DNA from: Rotaria macrura
Taxonomy: Eukaryota; Rotifera; Eurotatoria; Philodinida; Philodinidae
Assembly (NCBI GenBank): GCA_900239685.1
Contig: OENT01000825.1
Location: 1 to 64,000 of the forward strand
Length of the DNA stretch: 64,000 nucleotides
Reading direction: 5' to 3'
Within the stretch, counting starts at the first letter, position 1, and every line of letters begins with the position of its first letter. Shown one piece after another: positions 48,890 through 61,687 of this stretch. Below the pieces are notes generated by a model. That model saw nothing but the letters and a program-made list of their open reading frames with translations. It was not told where the DNA came from and ran no database searches. Both the position numbers and the translations under genes were made by a program.

Positions 48890-51800
48890 GGATGAAAGAA
48901 GTAAAAAATTAATTCGAGATAAAAAGAAAAGAGAGAACCGTTAAAACTACGAGGGTTGGTGTTTTTTTATTTTTTTGCTGCGCATGATCTTTTTGCATGT
49001 ACTCTTTACCGTTGACGTGATTATAGAGGAAGGAAAATAAAATGCCCTATTATTATTTTATATCTATTCTGTTCCGTGCATAAGAAGAGCAATGCAACAA
49101 GAGAAAAAAAAACATACTGAGAAAAGGCAAAAACAATTTTGGTCGGAAAAAAGGAACAAATAAAATTAAAATAACTCTGGAATTTTTAGAAAAGCAACCC
49201 TAACAATGACGACAAAAATATTGTATGACACATCAGTACATGTTCGTCTACGCACGAAAAGTACGTAAAAACAAGACGGTAATATTCATCGATGTATGGG
49301 TAGAGGGCGAATGCGTTTCATCCTACGAAAACAAATGGGCCAAGGACAGATTGTAGAAGAAATGTGACTATGCTAGTTATAAAACTGAAAAAGTACATGT
49401 TATCTTGTCTTGTTATTCTACGATTATTCATGGAAACATTTAGAATACAAATAATGATGTTCATGAATGACTTTGATTTGCAGAGTATAGTATGTTGTGT
49501 TCAAGAATATGTTATGAAGAGAAAAAGGAGCAAACGATACGATCTCTTTCTATTGATAAACATTCATGATTGATGAATTGATATATACATATATTTTTAT
49601 TTGAAGTTGAGGTGTGCTATTTTTATTAGTTAAAAATGAGCAACGGCATCTGTCTGAGTCAATTATTGTTTCCGTCAATAAGAGCGCTAATTTCATTGCC
49701 GCAATAAATCGAAGAAAATTTCCTAAATGTTATCTAAGTCAAATATTGTAATCTTACATTGAGCAATAGTCATGTACGAATAAAATATTTCTTTTCGGAA
49801 GCCTAATTTCTTATTATTCTGTATACACGAAAATTTCGGTGTATGAATGTTCGTTTAGCAAACTATTATATAATCATATATAAATGACAATTTAGGAGAT
49901 ATTTTTCGATCGTTTTTTCTCGAATAAATTTAACTTCATTGTTTCATGTTTTAGCCTGATTCTTATCATTTTTACGTAACACGAATGAAATTGGAGATAA
50001 ACAAGATTAAGAGAAAATGATGACTTCCAATATAAACCCAACGATAGTAAAAGAGGAAAAGAAATTGGTTATAGCGAATTTGAGCTCTTGCACTATTGAT
50101 AAGATATTGATCAATATTCAATCTAAAACTCTTTTTTTTTCTTTCTTTTTTTCCAGTAGAAATAGGATTTCTTGTTGTTATACTATACTACGAGAATATT
50201 TCGTATTACGTAAAGATAATACTTTAATAAATGAAGAATTATTAAGCGCATATATTTTTTACTCTGGCAAAATAGTCAGTTTTCATGTTATGAATTGAAT
50301 AAAATATGAAAATCTTACAAAACGATAAGTCAAATGTATCCCGTGATGTTTTATTTCATTTGTTCTAACAAACCCAAAACAGGTTAGAGTCTTCTTGCAA
50401 TATTGCCACGGAGAATCTAAACTTATCTATGGCATCTCTATTTCAAAATCAAAAGAAAGGAAGACAATCAAACCCTTCTTATTAAAAATTTATGTTCCTT
50501 TATGTTTTAAACGCATGTACTATTTGTCTTTTAGAATGAATTAATTACACGAAAAATTAAAATCACAATATAAACTGTGATGAAAGTTCTCTATATAGTT
50601 TTAGTTTTGTTTTGAATGATATTTTCGTGCATTATGATCGTCTAATACTGAGAACCAGGGAATCGTTTCTCTAGGATAATATCTTGAATAAATATTTTTT
50701 TTCGAAAGCTAACCTCTGTCATATGAAAGAACAATAACATAGGTGATGTTGATATTCGCCCTTTAAATAAATATTTTTTTCGCTTTCTCGAATAACATCA
50801 GATATGATACTATACTTCATCAAGTTTTGTTTATTGTCATCGAATGTTTAATGTACTTTTTATCTTTAAAATAAAAGGCAATTATTTTAATTTCTATTTT
50901 AGAAAATTTTGAATCATTATAAGAAGTATCCATGTAACACGTAATGGCGAACGTACTTTTAAGTATATGGAAAATAATTATATTTATTATTTTTACTTGG
51001 ATTATATCATAGATAATCGAATTGATATAGAAAACGACATAATCATCAAAATATTTCGAATAAAATGACACAATATTTTATTTGGTTACTACAGAGAAAG
51101 ATAGAATTGAATAAATTTTATTTTTTCTCTTTACAAGTTAGCGCATACGAAATGTTTTAGATTTCTAGCAGTTTATTTTGAGAATTATTAAGAAAATGAT
51201 CAGATACATTAGAGCTTTGTTCGTCTTTCGCGTATTAATGATTATGTACACTGAAAAACCTTTAATATTTTGTTTCTATTGCTGGATGATTAGAAATTTA
51301 TGCATTGTTGAGTTCTCATTTCTTTTTATGCATTACGATTAGAGTGTTGTTATTGTCTACTATGAAAAACATATTTTCTAGGTAAAACGAGTTCCGACTG
51401 AGTATGGCAAATGTTTTTATTCCAAAATAACGCTGTAATTAAATTTGAATAGAAAAAAAACGAATGATATCTATTGAAAACTATTTTTCAAATAATTCTG
51501 TTGAAACCATCCACTATATGACCGATCTGATTTGCGCTTTATATTAACACAAATATATAAATCATAATGTTAAGATCGGTAAGAATTTTGGTCGTCTTTA
51601 TAGAGTACTTATTTGAGATTCAAATAAGAAATGATTTGTTTTTGAATTTTCGATTTAATGTAGGATCGGCATTGATCATAACAAAGATTCAAAAATAATT
51701 CTAATATGATGCATGAATTCCAGCCGATAAAATCATTTTCTTTTACCGAAGTAACTTTAATATTCAATTCTAACCGGGTATTGACATTTTTTTCCGCTTA

Positions 51801-54800
51801 ATTGGTCATGCATGCTTCATCAATAAAACCTATTGAATAATTGACCCATGTTTGTTTACTTATAGATAGTGAAAAGGGCATGAGTCATACGAAATTTTAT
51901 ATTGCGCATTTACTACGTTCACGAGATTCATGACCGAAAATGTAACTTCATCAGAGATGGTCTCAAAATAAATCGATCAATAACTAATAACCATGAATTT
52001 TCAGATTTCTAAGTTATCATGTGTATTCATTCGTCTTAACTATAATAGAATAATAATTTAATGCTCACCGGGTGAGGTACTATCGTGCATAAATTATATT
52101 GTTACCAGATGAAAATTGATAGAAAAATGATAAAAATGTATTCATTTTTAGTTTTATCTAGGCATTCATTGTTCTAGTAATTTCATACACTTTATATTTT
52201 AACATTTATGATAGTTCATTTCAAGTTTCAATTCATTCGAACGTATCCGAAAAAAGTCAACAAAATCATAAACTGCTTGAATATTGCTCGTATCACTAAA
52301 TTTTATGGTTTTACAATTTTCAAAAATGAATATACATTTATAATATAGAGATTGTTTTCAATATCTTATCTCTAACAGAAATGTGACTGTTGTTAAGAGA
52401 GACTTGTGATAATTCTAGACAAGATACTATGTACGATTCATCGACCAGTTTTCTCATGACAAAGTCAATAACTGACTATATAATAAATTAATACTCTAAT
52501 TACAGATAATATCAATTTCCAAGGAAACTTCATCGAGTTTCAATTTTTAGAACCCTTAAAAATCAGGTGGCAAAGCTCTTCTGCGTAAACAACAAATTTC
52601 ATGACTACTACTCTTACAATATTGTTTGTTGTGTAATATGCATGATTATAACGGATCATCAATCGGAGTCTAATCAGCATTATTTTTCAAATTACGTTTT
52701 CGTGCCACCTCTATTCTTTTCGTCTGTCGAGTCAATAAAACGAGAGACAAGTGCGAATGAAGTACTTCAAAGTATACTATCAGCACGTTGAATGTCGTAC
52801 TTCGAAATACTAGATTCGTACTTTCGTTCTCTTACTTTAGTATCACAACAGTACTTATCACTGAAAAGCAATCGTTCAAGTAGTTGGTATTCGACTAATG
52901 GCTAACAGCACTTGCGTTTTTCGGTTAAAATGAAATCTAACTTGACCAATAATATATCAAAATATTGTCATCTGATCTTAATTCGAATAATTGTTAAATA
53001 GGCAGTAAAAATTAAATGAAAGCTAATAGATTTTTTCATCCGAAAATGCTGCCAGTACCCGTATTCTATGAAGTGAAATCGTGTGACAAAAGTCAAATTC
53101 CATTGAGTTTATTCGTTAATATCTCCAGAAATTTCACACTTTCTCACCGTTGACAATGGAAAGTTGTTTTCTAGATTTTTTGCCAATCGCATAAGATTCA
53201 TTTCGTACTTCATAACGATATATCTTGAAGTTTATCGCGGACAGTCTCTACTATATAGTTATATTAAAATGGAATCATAACTTGTTGAATTCCACATGAA
53301 GAAATAGACTATGAAGGCATTTCAGTTATTAAAAAAAGGAAATGTAAAACATATGTCGGTAACTTATCAATATTCGTATACACAAAACAATATTCTCCAT
53401 GGAGTACTTTCTAGACTCTATCATCGATTGTTCTAATATTATTATCTAGTTCTTTAGTGAACAACAACAACAACAACAATAACCAGATTTTGGAAAACTT
53501 TAACAAGTCGGCATAGGATCCTTCTTATTATTTTCAAGGAGATGATCCCAATTTAGTAAACTTACTGATCAAACGTACTTCCTACTCGCTTAGAAAACCT
53601 TAAACTGTTTGTTTAAGAGTTATCTCAAAAGCAATCTTCTAGTAGAAAAATTTTCAAATCATTAGAAAATCTAAGAAAAATAATTGTGACAGTGATATTC
53701 TTTTAATCTCCTAACTTTAGAAGATTAAACTAAAAAAATGACAAGTGATTTTATCTCAAATTAAGACAAGCGATCAACACTAGCAACATTTTTTTGTAAC
53801 TGTAATGTTCTAGAAATACTCTTTGGCTAAAAATTATTGTCTCTTACAATAGGTTAAGTAGTGTAGTAAGTTACATACGACAAAATGTTTATAATAATAA
53901 TTACACAGATTAATATTCAAACGTTCGCATTCGAAATCTATCCTATTCTTCTGGGAATTGATCATAGAAGGATTGTCTATCGTAATAATTTTTGTAAGAG
54001 GAAAAAAAAACTAATAACGTCATTGAGTAATTGTTGATAGTCATAAACAATCACTTTATTCAAACGACTTCGGACAAATAGTACTTGATTATCATTTCAC
54101 CGAGTGTTGCATAGACACGCGAAAGAATTAGTTCATCTTTAAGAACGAAAGTATTACCGACGGTCTCTATTTTCTCAAATGCATGAATGGTGTCCATGCA
54201 CAATCTATAGAAGAAGTTCGAAGTTTTTATCAGTGTATTTCAACGTTTCTTCTAGCTCGTACTTCAAAATGTACATCATTTTATTCGTATTCAATGTGGT
54301 ACACAATGAGATTTCATATTGTTTGGGAGAATTTAGATTTAGAATTTCGATGTTCTAAATGATCAATAATCGATTAGAATGGATATGAATCTTTGTAGTG
54401 AAGATCTGATCACAGTAATAATTTTCACTTTAACATGAAGTATCTAAATTAATAGTACAACGGATACACTCTATGTTTTGTGTGCGCCTTACAATAACTC
54501 AAGATGAATATATATATTCAGTTTGAGCCAGGATTTTCAAAAGAGCTTTAAATTCTACCATGAAACTGATAATGATTAAATTTAATTCAGATTCTCTGTT
54601 TGAATATTGACTCATATTTATAACAGTAGTACGTACGATGCTAATTATTCTTTGTGAATAAATCTTACTTTCAAATGCTTATCTATCACAGACTGTTTTG
54701 AATATCTATTGATTTCAGAGAAAACATCATAAAATTTCCATGCAATCAATAAATACAAGGGAGACGACTAGTTTTAGAAATAAAACTACCCGTTCAATGA

Positions 54801-55378
54801 CATAATAGAATTTTTATTGAAATTATGACATAACCTGTTAAACAAAGAGACCTGTGGTCAATGAACTATTTGTACTCATACAATTTCAATCAAATAGTTT
54901 ATGTTCTCAAAATAAAATAAAATAAAATAAAAGTAAAAACAAATGCTTTCAAATTATTCGATAGTTAATCAATATATATTAATATATATATATTTGTATG
55001 TATGTAAGGCGCAATTACTATGGTAGTTTTATCTATGCACGCGTACGCATGTAAATTTCCTAGTCATTTGCTTACTAACCAATTCACAGTAAAAGTTTAC
55101 AGTCAAATTAAGTTCTATTTTAGTATATATGCTAAGCGAAATTTAGACATCCGCACTACAATGATGAATAATATATACATAGAAGAATTCTTTGTAATCT
55201 TTCAATATTGAAACAGATTATTCTGTTCAAACGAAAATAGCTAATTCTGGTCGAAATTAATAGATCAATCAAAAAAAGCGATCGTGTCAATCTTTATTAG
55301 TTCTCGTCGAGAACTTTAGTTGATCGTGACCAATACAGTGAAATTTCTCTCAACTGAACATTGCCAAAAAGTTGACTG
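48890..55378. other. Gene desert of about 6.5 kb
   Basis: Only scattered short frames (for example 49364-49573, 50017-50298, 52567-52791 plus; 50820-51071 minus), none with a known motif or good splice context. Simple repeats: an AAC tract near 53458-53479 and an AAAAT tract near 54908-54932. No long inverted repeat was seen by eye. Confidence 0.45.
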
Positions 55379-55381
55379 TGT

Positions 55382-55717
55382 TTAGTTTAGAGAGATGTTC
55401 ACCGATAGCAGATGCCATAAGTTTTGCTGTGTATTTGAGTGAAGTTTCAGAAGATCAAATCCTTGTAATACTTGGGAAGTAGCTGGCAGTCCACTTTCTC
55501 TTCTTTTCATCCCAGGAGGATGGTTCCAACAATCGGATACTATTGAATCGTGTGTGAACTGCTGTAAAAAATCGATGAAATTCTGTTGGTAATCAGGCAA
55601 TCGGATGATATTAAGATATCTAATGATAGAGCCCGATCCGATCTTTCTGTCAGAATTTGACTGAACCCCAATTAAGGATCTCGGATCAATTTTTACTGAT
55701 GCCAACCAATTTTTCTT
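55382..55717 (-). CDS. Unassigned exon-like open frame (about 111 codons)
   Basis: A frame of mixed, protein-like composition, ending with NLWHLLSVNISLN and a stop. It contains LPDYQQNFIDFLQQF and a CWNHPPGMKR segment. It has no in-frame ATG near its start but may begin at an acceptor near 55718 (TACTAAG). An upstream donor (AAAG|GTAAGC) occurs at about 55846 on the same strand, so it may be the last exon of a gene or a remnant. I do not recognise the family. Confidence 0.35.
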   Translation of the reverse strand, partial: KKNWLASVKIDPRSLIGVQSNSDRKIGSGSIIRYLNIIRLPDYQQNFIDFLQQFTHDSIVSDCWNHPPGMKRRESGLPATSQVLQGFDLLKLHSNTQQNLWHLLSVNISLN

Positions 55718-58265
55718 AGTACTTTACCTATTGTATAGTATTGAAACTGAGGATCTAATATGCAATTCATTTATCTGCGATCTTTTTTCATGCCAATTTA
55801 TTTGAATCGAACAAATTTTGGAGAAAACAAAAAGCTAAGCTTACCTTTAAAAGATTCCATGCAGCTGCTTTTTTTTGTTTTTCGAATCAATATAAACGTC
55901 AGTTAATTTTTATTTTATAGAACCAGAAAGTTTGAATTTCATTTTAACAGTTTGATAATCATGTAACAGTTCTATTTCTCTTCGTTTTCATACATCATAG
56001 ACATTAAAAAAGATGAAACATTGTGTGTTTCAATTTATTTACGTAGTGATCAGAGATAGGTACCATTATTATCATTAATTACCTGAATATCTTTGTTTCA
56101 TGTACGGAGACACTTCGATACAATGGTTCGCTTCATACATACGTATAATTGTAATTAACAATAAATAGTTCCTTTTAGTGAGTTAGTTAGGAAAATGCGT
56201 AGGAAAAGAGAGAGAGAAAATTCATGTGTCTTCGCCGATGAAAGGTTACAATAGCACTCGGGGACTGTAATAACGATGTGCATGTTCAAAGTAGAGATGT
56301 GTTTACCTATGAGAGATGTTCAATAATCGACTTTCCAGTGCAATTTATGTTTCTACTATTATTGTAGACAACCGAGCGATAAACAAACTAAATTAGCTAT
56401 TAAAATAATTTATTTAACACATACCATCTCATATGGGGTTAATTGATCAATGTACTTGACTTGAAAATGCATTAGTTTGACTGTATTTTCAAATAGTGCA
56501 CTATTAATTTGTTTTCTATGCTTTGGTCGTCTTGATAGCAGTCAGTATCATATGATTCTTGAGCTATCGATTATAGATTGCAGCATATTATATGACAGTT
56601 TTAAATAGTATGAACTAGATCGACCAATGTTTCGCTTCTGTATGTTTTTTGCATCCAATCAACTGTTCCCCATATGGATATGTATGGGTTTTCACCACGT
56701 TTATACGCATAGAGTTTTGAAAAAATCATCTCGCGTTAAGATACACTCGCTACTTATGATGGAATAAAACAGAAGTCACGAAAAGCATCTACTCTGAAAT
56801 GAATACTAGCATATGAAGCATCAACTATCGCCCAGGAGATCATATTCATAAAATGAAAGCTGCTAAAGAATCTTCTATCGTTCTTTTTGTTTTTACCAAT
56901 TAAAATAGTAGATCAGACCAGGCTTCAATTTGAATATGAATTCTTAAGCAGGACTTAATCAAGAATCAGCAAGTTTCACACGCCTCAGTATGACTAATAT
57001 ACTGCATCATTCGTTTGATTCATCATTAGTATTACACTATTGGTTTCCCTTTTTCTTATTCAATTCTGAGTAACAAACCACAAATCTATGCCTTGGTGTA
57101 CAAAAACAAAAATAAAAGTTACACGTATGTCATCGAAATAACATTTGCATATTGCATGTATAATCAAACACAATTAATTGATTGATTGTTGATTTGATAA
57201 ATAATGTGAGCTAAAATTATACCAATCCTATGAAGCTTGCCATCAAAGTTTGACATAGATGATTAATCGATGCTTCACGGGATACCTAGATGTAACTCGT
57301 GTATGAAAAAGAACTAAAAGCTAATGATAATTCATATAAAAAAAATCGAGAGTCACTTTTACGATCTAACAAAAGTATCGATACTTTCAAGAGCAACAAA
57401 TACAGAAGTAAGTTATTTCAGTTTTATTTCATCAAATGTTCGCAGTAAGTACTCTGATTATTCACGTTCAATAGCATTCGTTCTAACTATAAATCAAAAT
57501 TTCTTTTGGTCCTCTTTGTTAATCGAACTCATGCATGATCTTGGTTACGACATGATGCAACGATTGTGAGTTACTTCGATCAGTCAAATTCTGCTTGATT
57601 AGATCGAACAATCAGAAATTAAGCGGAGCCATATGTCTGGAGAATTCAATGATTGCCGAATCATTTTGATAACTTTCGATTCAAGATAGCGTAAAAGATC
57701 TTCATGAATATATATTTTTTTTATTATCATAATGAAGTTTTGTGGCATGTGCAACAGATGTTTGTCTTTCCTTTCGGATATTTCGGTTAAAATATTCTAA
57801 GAAATTGTGGTTGTAATTACAATGGCCTCCTCATCATCGAGATAATGAACTAAGAGAGAAGCAATAGATTTGAAAAATATATAAACTAGAAGTTTTGAAG
57901 CGAAAGGGTTACGTCGAATTACAGTAGGTGAATGAAGCTGCACTAGTCAATGTGTAGGTAGTTTTTGTGATTTCCGACCAATTTTTTATGATAAAACTAT
58001 GATTCATCATATCTTATAACAAACATAATCATCACATTCGTTTCTGAAATTTTGCAGTATTTTCGTGGCAAAGTCAAATTCGACGAACTGGTTCAAATTC
58101 ACCTAGTAAGCTGAGCACCCAGCGAGCGGTGGTTTTTCTTTCAGCTACAGATGATCAGAAACTATTTATAGAATGATGTCACGGCTCATAACTGTCTTCA
58201 CTTGTATTTCATCACTAGAGAGACGAGAATCATCATTAATAAAATAACAAACTTTTTCAATGTTT
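55718..58265. other. Intergenic, no gene recognised
   Basis: AT-rich. The frame 57324-57569 (plus) has no supporting motif. Confidence 0.4.
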
Positions 58266-58409
58266 TCAATTATTGTCTCGGTTTGGTTCTCGTTGATCTT
58301 CAACATCTTCCTGTTCTTCTCGAAACCATTTTGGATATTGAACAACAGAATCACAAGATGGAGCTGAGTCGTTTGTAACAGAATATAAGTCATCATGAAT
58401 TGAGTTCGG
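58266..58409 (-). CDS. Possible terminal exon of an unassigned gene
   Basis: After a good acceptor (TTAACATTTAG) a frame of 47 codons runs to a stop: acidic, with NSIHDDLYSVTNDSAPSCDS and KWFREEQEDVEDQRE. Further upstream on the same strand, 58567-58648 could be another exon (after CTATTTAG; contains IVYLSTENFKKEDFPF), and pieces near 58790-58980 are partly open. No family recognised. It may be a decayed gene just downstream of the MOSPD1 gene. Confidence 0.3.
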   Translation of the reverse strand, partial: PNSIHDDLYSVTNDSAPSCDSVVQYPKWFREEQEDVEDQREPNRDNN

Positions 58410-59141
58410 CTAAATGTTAAGTATGTTAAACACTGTCATGCAGACACACAGACTTATGTTTGTCATTAAAAATTAATAGTGCATAATTTTCATCGAATAG
58501 TTTTTATATGATAGTATCATTTGGATAATTTTTAAACACTACAAATATGTAGATGAAAGTTAGTACTTCATATATAAATGGGAAATCTTCTTTTTTGAAG
58601 TTCTCTGTACTTAAATACACAATGAATCGTGATACTTGTGGTATACCCTAAATAGAAAAATCATAAAAAAAACATGAAATATCCATTACAATCTTCATCA
58701 ATAATCAGTCTTTCAGCTATTATTCATGGAAAATGTTCATCGTAATTGCCGGTGAACTATCGAAAACATGAGCAAAGATCATTTTGAAGACATTCGAACA
58801 AGTTCAGTAATATTTCCAGTCGACCCAATAAGTACTCATCGTTAAAGTATGTTCATCGACTGAAAAACGCATAGGATACCATTTTTTCATCGAACATGAA
58901 TTACTCCATTGGAAGAATTATTTTTATTTCATCTTCTTATTTTTCAAATAAAAAGGCCCACGCAACATTTACAACAGGTTTCATATCATACATTTTATTT
59001 GTTGTTTGCAAGTAGAAGAAAAAATATAGTTATCGTAATAAGAACACAGTATAGATAGTACAATAAAAAGAAGAGCCGCACACACAAGAGAAGTAATGTA
59101 CTACGCGCAAAGCTTGTATGTATAGTGAAAATAAACCATCG

Positions 59142-60382
59142 TTATCGTCGAATGAAAACCACTGTTAAAAGACCTATAACATAAAAGTTGAACATCACAC
59201 TAGAAATTCAAGAAAACGAAGTATAGATAATATTTACCGAGTACATAACTTGCAATTACTTTCGAATTCGTAGTCATGTGTAAATAGGATGGTATTCGTG
59301 TATTTACACTGTTCTCGTTATCTGGTATTGTTGGTAATACAAGAATAAATGCACATAGAACACCAAGAATAGTTAAAATGAAAACAACTAATGGATCTCC
59401 TTGAAAAACAAAACATCATGAATTTCAGTTTTTATATCAATTTTTTTTGTCGTAATTTACGTGTTTCTTGTTGTGCTACAGGCGTTGGGTTGATGTTTGT
59501 ATTAGCTCTAGTTCGTCTCGATGAACCAGTTATATTAGTTTCTTCTTGAAAGTTGTGTTCCAACGGTTTGTAAGATAAAATTGAACAAGTTACATCCCGT
59601 TTACCTGTATAATTAAGGACAACAAATAGTATTGCTTTCTTTGCTTAAATCAAACATATTTTATCGTCGTAGAAATTATCAATATTGGATTTAAAAATTT
59701 CACTACAACTATCGACATGTAAACTAGGAGAACAGAAATGCGATTAATTCCACTCCTCATTGCCTATAGAATAGTCGAAGAATTACCGTTTTCTTCAGCA
59801 AAAGTGAACTTTTCATTGTGTCGTATGTTAGAAAATAAAACAGCAGTCGTGTGCAGAAAGTTATCATCATGGTACTAGCTTGTTATACGTACCGATAAGA
59901 TCTTGAGATTTTTGACGATCAAAAAATTGTACACGGATCTTATGTACGACATTCTGATTTGCTGATGATGATGACGTGTCCAGAAGTCTTACAATGCTAA
60001 TAAGATAGCGAGATGTATTCACGATCACATAGTATCTATCTACTTACGTATCTACAGAATGTTTGGCACGAATTTCACCTTGTGGTTCAGCTACTGAATA
60101 CTTTTTGGGAGCTGTACATAGAACTAAAACAGAACGAGATGTTCGCTAGGCTAAAGTAAAGATCTGAAATTCAAAAATACCTTTATAACGAACCACAAAT
60201 TCGTATGGATTGTAGAGTGTTAGTACTTGGGAGAATGTAGTGGGATCATCTTTAATTTTAAATTACAAAATAACAATCAAAACAAACAATATTTTCATAC
60301 CAAGATAGAATAGTAATGAATCAGATGAGCAGAAAAATGGTAATTGTGAAGCATTAGCAGTCAAATGTGTTGGTAAGGACAT
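59142..60382 (-). CDS. MOSPD1: Motile sperm domain protein, MOSPD1 orthologue (222 aa)
   Basis: An MSP-domain membrane protein of the endoplasmic reticulum; the family binds FFAT-type motifs at membrane contact sites. Seven GT-AG exons: 60382-60301, 60249-60181, 60123-60048, 59996-59893, 59604-59461, 59399-59238, 59173-59142. The MSP domain has VLTLYNPYEFVVRYK, VLCTAPKKYSV and KIRVQFFDRQK, as in MOSPD1. A Thr/Asn-rich linker leads to two C-terminal hydrophobic segments with VLPTIPDN and the ending LTVVFIRR. Length is near human MOSPD1 (213 aa). An acceptor TACATTACAG lies just before the chosen ATG, so an upstream exon or spliced leader is possible. It is divergent from RABAC1, 1.3 kb away. 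Confidence 0.88.
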
Positions 60383-61687
60383 AAATACATCTGTAATGTA
60401 CGAAAACGAAAAACAAATGACTTGAGAGCAGTTAATAAGCACACGAGGTATCCATCAGTCAATGAGTCACGAGGAGCAGCTGACGATTAGAAAAATAAAA
60501 AAATATTCAGACCATTCATTTAATAAGTATTACGAGAAATAAAATAAATATCAATTTATAGCCTTTGACAAATTTAATGAGTAATGAAGACACCTATCCG
60601 TAAAATATAAAAATTTGCAAGATTATTGGTAAAACCAGGTAATCGCATTCACATAAAACATGCAGCGTCATCTATTACAATTTGTCGCTCTTTAGGGAAT
60701 TGCTTTTCTGCAATTAGAAAGCGATAGCAAGCAAGTAAATGATACATTCATGATCCAAATTTGTTTAAGATAGAGAGATGGTTTAATAGATTGATAATTT
60801 GATGTCACTCATGTTTGTAGATCGTCAATACACTTCAAACGATGAAATAAAGTTTTCGATGAACAAATTACAGAGAACATGAAATAAAAAAATCTCTGAA
60901 TATTTTTTTGCTTTTGAATGTATACAAATGAACAGAAAAATTTAAATTTTTATTAAATATAACACCAGAGAGTATTACTTGGATTGCATTGTTTTTACTT
61001 CATTTTGAGCATCATGTTTTATGTGATAAGAAATCGTCATCCATCTATGCTCACTTGTCAGATCAGATCGGAAAACCTACGTATTCATAATATCAATAAT
61101 TCTCTCGATTTAAATTAATTCAAAGCTGCACTATCGTATTACATATTTTTCTAGAACGAAAAATAAGATATTCAAATGTAGGACTACAATGACGGATAAA
61201 AGCTTTATTCACGATGAATGCTAAAAAAATATAAAGCCAAGATCAAACTAATCCAACGCAATGGAATAATTATTTTTCCATTATATATCTCGATGAGTCG
61301 ATTTTGTGTCAAAAAAAGTAACAATATCAATAGTGCATCTGCGAAAATCAATACGTTCTCAATACTAACAACAGTGACTAAATAGGTCATATGGTGCGTT
61401 ACACTTACGTTTTGTTTTATTTCTTATTCGTTAAACTAATTTTAAATTATAAATGTTTTCGATATATGAACGAATATTAGCATAGATATGTGTTTAAACA
61501 GATTTTTTGAAGTCAACGATATCGGAAAGAAGAAAAAGTTCACTATATGCGTCGAAACTATTTTTATTTAATCTAATGCCATCTGCACTTGTCATCGGAT
61601 TGGCCAATACAAATGTTTATGTTTATCCCCTCCTCGTTTTCTTCTTTGATATGAAACTGACTGATTCTCTTGTCTAATTTAATATAA
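60383..61687. other. Divergent intergenic region, MOSPD1 and RABAC1
   Basis: About 1.3 kb between two divergently transcribed genes, so it should hold both promoters; none is recognisable. It also contains a small open frame at 61205-61390 (listed separately). Confidence 0.45.
61205..61390 (-). CDS. Possible 61-aa two-segment membrane protein
   Basis: An ATG-started frame with two hydrophobic helices (VLIFADALLILLLFL and LRWISLILALYFF) separated by a polar loop with NRLIEIYNGK. There are no splice sites or homologues that I know. In AT-rich DNA hydrophobic frames arise by chance, so this is only a candidate. Confidence 0.25.
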   Translation of the reverse strand: MTYLVTVVSIENVLIFADALLILLLFLTQNRLIEIYNGKIIIPLRWISLILALYFFSIHRE

